From assembly GCA_020847045.1 (NCBI GenBank), contig JADLCT010000063.1:1-64000 (forward strand): a stretch of 64,000 bases of DNA, given 5' to 3'. The position numbers and the translations under genes were made by a program. The stretch is from Bryobacterales bacterium (GTDB lineage Bacteria; Acidobacteriota; Terriglobia; Bryobacterales; Bryobacteraceae). The notes beneath the pieces were generated by a model. The model saw nothing but the letters and a program-made list of their open reading frames with translations, did not search any database and had not been told where the DNA came from. Positions 61,981 to 64,000 of the stretch are shown here, piece by piece (the stretch's first letter is position 1; the number at the start of each line of letters is the position of its first letter).

Positions 61981-63402
61981 TCAGTTGACGTTCCAGGTGA
62001 TGAGCTTGGGTTCGGTCATTTCCTCGATTGCGTAACGCGGGCCTTCGCGGCCGGCGCCGGAGAGTTTCACTCCGCCGTACGGCATGTTGTCGGCGCGATA
62101 CTGCGGCACCTCGTTAATCATGAAACCGCCCACCTGGGTTCGGCGCGCGGCATGGAATGCCTTGTCCAGATTCCTTGTATAGATGCCGGCCTGCAAGCCA
62201 TACTCGGAGCGGTTCACGGCATCGATAGCCTCGTCCAGCGTCTGGAATCCATTCACCACCACCACCGGACCAAACGCCTCCTTGCAGGAAAGCCGCACCG
62301 TATCGGGGACCTGCGAGAGCACAGCCGGCGTGAGCGTGGCGCGGGAGCGGCGTCCACCCGTGAGCAATCCTGCTCCCGCCCGCACCGCCTCGCCGATCCA
62401 TGCTTCAACGCGTTCAGCCTCCGGCACGGTGATCAACGAGCTCACGTCGGTTGCCGGTTCGGAAGGATGGCCGATCGTGAGCTTGTCCGTGGCGGCGAGG
62501 AAGCGGTCGAGGAACTCCGCGCGAATCTCCTCGTGAACATAGATACGCTGCACGCTGATGCACACCTGCCCGGAGTGCGAAAAGGCTCCCACGACGCAGC
62601 GTGGCACCGCCGCGTCCAGGTCGGCGTCGGCTTCGAGAATTACGGCTGAATTGTTGCCCAGTTCGAGAGTGACGCGTTTCATCCCGGCCAGGGAACGCAT
62701 GCGCACGCCCACCTCGGGAGAACCGGTGAAGGTGACCATCGCCACGCCTGGATGTGTGACGATGGCGTCTCCGATTTCACCGCCCGGACCGGTCACGACG
62801 TTCAGCGCCCCTTTGGGGAGCCCGCACTCTTCGAACACCTGCACCAGCGCCAGCGCGCTGAGCGGCGTCGCCGTGGCTGGTTTATGAACCACGGTGTTGC
62901 CGGCCGCCAGTGCCGGCCCGATCTTATGCATCGCCAGGTTCAGAGGAAAGTTGAACGGCGTAATAGCGGCGATCACGCCGAGCGGTTCGCGCACGGTCAT
63001 GGCCCAACGGCCACGCCCGCCGGGATGCGCGTCCAGGGGCACCACTTCGCCGGACAGCCTGTGCGCCTCTTCGGCGGAGAACAACAGCGTCCAGGCGGCG
63101 CGGTCCGCCTCCACTTTCGCCTCTTTGATAGGCTTGCCGGACTCGTTGCAGATGAGTTGGGCGAACTGTGCGGACCGGTCACGCAGCAACTGATGCGCCC
63201 GTCGCAGAATGCCGGCGCGGTCTTCGCGGGACATCTCCCGCATGGCCGGATAGGCGGCCGAGGCTGCTTGCACGGCGGCGTTCACCTGCTCGCGCGTCCC
63301 CCGGAACACCGTCCCTACGGGCGTTCCATCGTAGGGGAGTTCGACCACCTGCGTGACGCCGGTGTGCACAGGGCCGCCTCCAATCCACATGGGGTGTTCC
63401 AT
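61981..63402 (-). CDS. NAD(P)-dependent aldehyde dehydrogenase
   Basis: It has 473 residues with the nucleophile Cys in [16 protein letters not shown] and the general base Glu in [13 protein letters not shown]. The ELGN motif is typical of lactaldehyde, phosphonoacetaldehyde or GAPN-like members; most others have ELGG. The C-terminus reads [20 protein letters not shown]. It leads the tdh-kbl-nfo operon, so an aldehyde from threonine or lactaldehyde metabolism is a plausible substrate. The start is ATG 63402, with TATCCT (63409-63414) ending 6 bases upstream; a GTG or ATG later at MWIGG is possible. Confidence 0.9.
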   Translation of the reverse strand: MEHPMWIGGGPVHTGVTQVVELPYDGTPVGTVFRGTREQVNAAVQAASAAYPAMREMSREDRAGILRRAHQLLRDRSAQFAQLICNESGKPIKEAKVEADRAAWTLLFSAEEAHRLSGEVVPLDAHPGGRGRWAMTVREPLGVIAAITPFNFPLNLAMHKIGPALAAGNTVVHKPATATPLSALALVQVFEECGLPKGALNVVTGPGGEIGDAIVTHPGVAMVTFTGSPEVGVRMRSLAGMKRVTLELGNNSAVILEADADLDAAVPRCVVGAFSHSGQVCISVQRIYVHEEIRAEFLDRFLAATDKLTIGHPSEPATDVSSLITVPEAERVEAWIGEAVRAGAGLLTGGRRSRATLTPAVLSQVPDTVRLSCKEAFGPVVVVNGFQTLDEAIDAVNRSEYGLQAGIYTRNLDKAFHAARRTQVGGFMINEVPQYRADNMPYGGVKLSGAGREGPRYAIEEMTEPKLITWNVN

Positions 63403-63444
63403 GGATTCAGGATATACGGAGGCGGCTGGACCGGAGCGCGCCGT

Positions 63445-64000
63445 TCAACGCGGACGCGGATACTGCCCTGGCGGTGCGAAGCGGAACTCGCTGCTCAGGA
63501 CCTTGTAGTAGCTGTTCAACCGGGCCTTTGCGGTGAACCGCCCCTCGCCGGGAAGTCCGAATCGCAAATCGGTGGCCTCCACCGTGAACGACTCTTCGGG
63601 AACCAGGTCCGCGCCTGTTTGCCAAAACAAATATGGGGAGAAATGGATCAGCGCCCGGAAGGGCTCCGTTTGAGCGGCGGCCTGAGACGCGCGGTGTTTC
63701 CCGGCGCCGCGGTAGAGGACGCGGCCGGCGTCGGGATCGAATTCCGCCAGCAGATTCACGGGTAGAATCCGGTACTGGTCCGGCATCTCCACAAGACCGC
63801 GCCAGTGGAAAGGACTCACCAGACTGGGGAACGCGGCCACGCGAACAGCCTCCCTCCCGTCATAGAGCCGGGAATCCAGAATGGCCAGGGCGCGGGCATG
63901 CAGCATGCCTCGAGCGCCGAAATAGACAAGCATCAGGACCAGCGCCACGCGAGCCGAACTCCCGCCATACCGCGTGTGAGAGCCAATCTCCTGCCCCACC
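63445..64000 (-). CDS. Membrane-bound hydrolase family protein (YdjM/DUF457-like), N-terminus cut by window edge
   Basis: The frame is open beyond 64000, so only the C-terminal ~185 residues are visible. One hydrophobic helix (SSARVALVLMLVYFGARGMLHARALAIL) precedes a soluble end with the pattern REAVRVAAFPSLVSPFHWRGLVEMPDQYRI and AKARLNSYYKVLSSEFRF. In relatives this follows the polytopic metal-dependent hydrolase domain of the YdjM/DUF457 family. The motif VAAFPSLxSPFxWRGLVE is the main evidence. The enzymatic part is outside the window. Confidence 0.65.
   Translation of the reverse strand, partial: VGQEIGSHTRYGGSSARVALVLMLVYFGARGMLHARALAILDSRLYDGREAVRVAAFPSLVSPFHWRGLVEMPDQYRILPVNLLAEFDPDAGRVLYRGAGKHRASQAAAQTEPFRALIHFSPYLFWQTGADLVPEESFTVEATDLRFGLPGEGRFTAKARLNSYYKVLSSEFRFAPPGQYPRPR

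Noticed and set aside
1-64000. CRISPR arrays, insertion sequences, prophage, tRNA or rRNA genes
   Set aside because: No regularly spaced repeats, transposase motifs, T-loop-like tRNA ends or rRNA signatures were recognised on reading both strands; a tRNAscan or Infernal run would be decisive.

Overview
The window is a GC-rich, gene-dense bacterial chromosome segment most consistent with an acidobacterium of the Solibacter/Bryobacter group. The main evidence is at least three, probably four, secreted proteins ending in the C-terminal domain modelled as TIGR03437 ('Solibacter uncharacterized C-terminal domain'), at 1097-2920, 27815-31324, 31399-35616 and, in a weaker form, 38612-40783. A DUF1552 protein, several signal-bearing oxidoreductases and a TonB-dependent receptor with a carboxypeptidase-regulatory-like N-terminus fit the same picture. 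No insertion sequence, integrase, CRISPR array, tRNA or rRNA gene was recognised.

Layout. 1-9.2 kb: a cut DUF1552 gene, an NHL-repeat protein, a compact secretion-effector cassette (PAAR-M91 metallopeptidase, overlapping secreted protein, FHA/DcrB-like protein), a CE7-like esterase, an SMR exporter and an amidohydrolase. 9.2-14.2 kb: a sensor kinase and an NtrC-type regulator flank an S1-domain ribosomal protein gene and an eroded C39-like peptidase. 14.2-17.8 kb: oxidoreductase, rhomboid protease, a coiled-coil protein with a PD-(D/E)XK-like signature and a DinB-like protein. 17.8-24.9 kb: a nine-gene histidine operon (hisI-G-D-C-HAD-B-H-F-A, minus strand) preceded by a previously unannotated histidine-rich leader peptide and a transcription attenuator. 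25.0-27.6 kb: a trans-sulfuration enzyme and cysS. 27.8-40.8 kb: three very large secreted Ig-like/BACON-like proteins surrounding the hrcA-grpE-dnaJ heat-shock cluster. 40.8-44.8 kb: rlmH, a small metal-response operon (near-perfect mer-type operator, 42-residue peptide with 13 cysteines, MerR-family regulator), an 800-residue membrane/SAM-binding protein and a DinB-like protein. 45.0-52.4 kb: HtrA protease, lipA, an MBL hydrolase, a TPR protein, a di-haem peroxidase and an aldo/keto reductase. 52.5-56.1 kb: an intact TonB receptor next to two decayed genes. 56.2-64 kb: a hypothetical protein, an oxidoreductase, endonuclease IV, a threonine-degradation operon (aldehyde dehydrogenase, tdh, kbl) and a cut membrane protein.

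The observations I consider strongest are the his leader/attenuator, the mer-like operator driving a cysteine-rich peptide plus a MerR protein that has lost one Hg ligand, the PAAR-M91 cassette with an FHA-DcrB fusion, the broken enolase-superfamily gene (lost start codon and internal deletion), and a recurrent promoter layout in which a -10 hexamer sits only 6-8 bases before the start codon, suggesting leaderless mRNAs.
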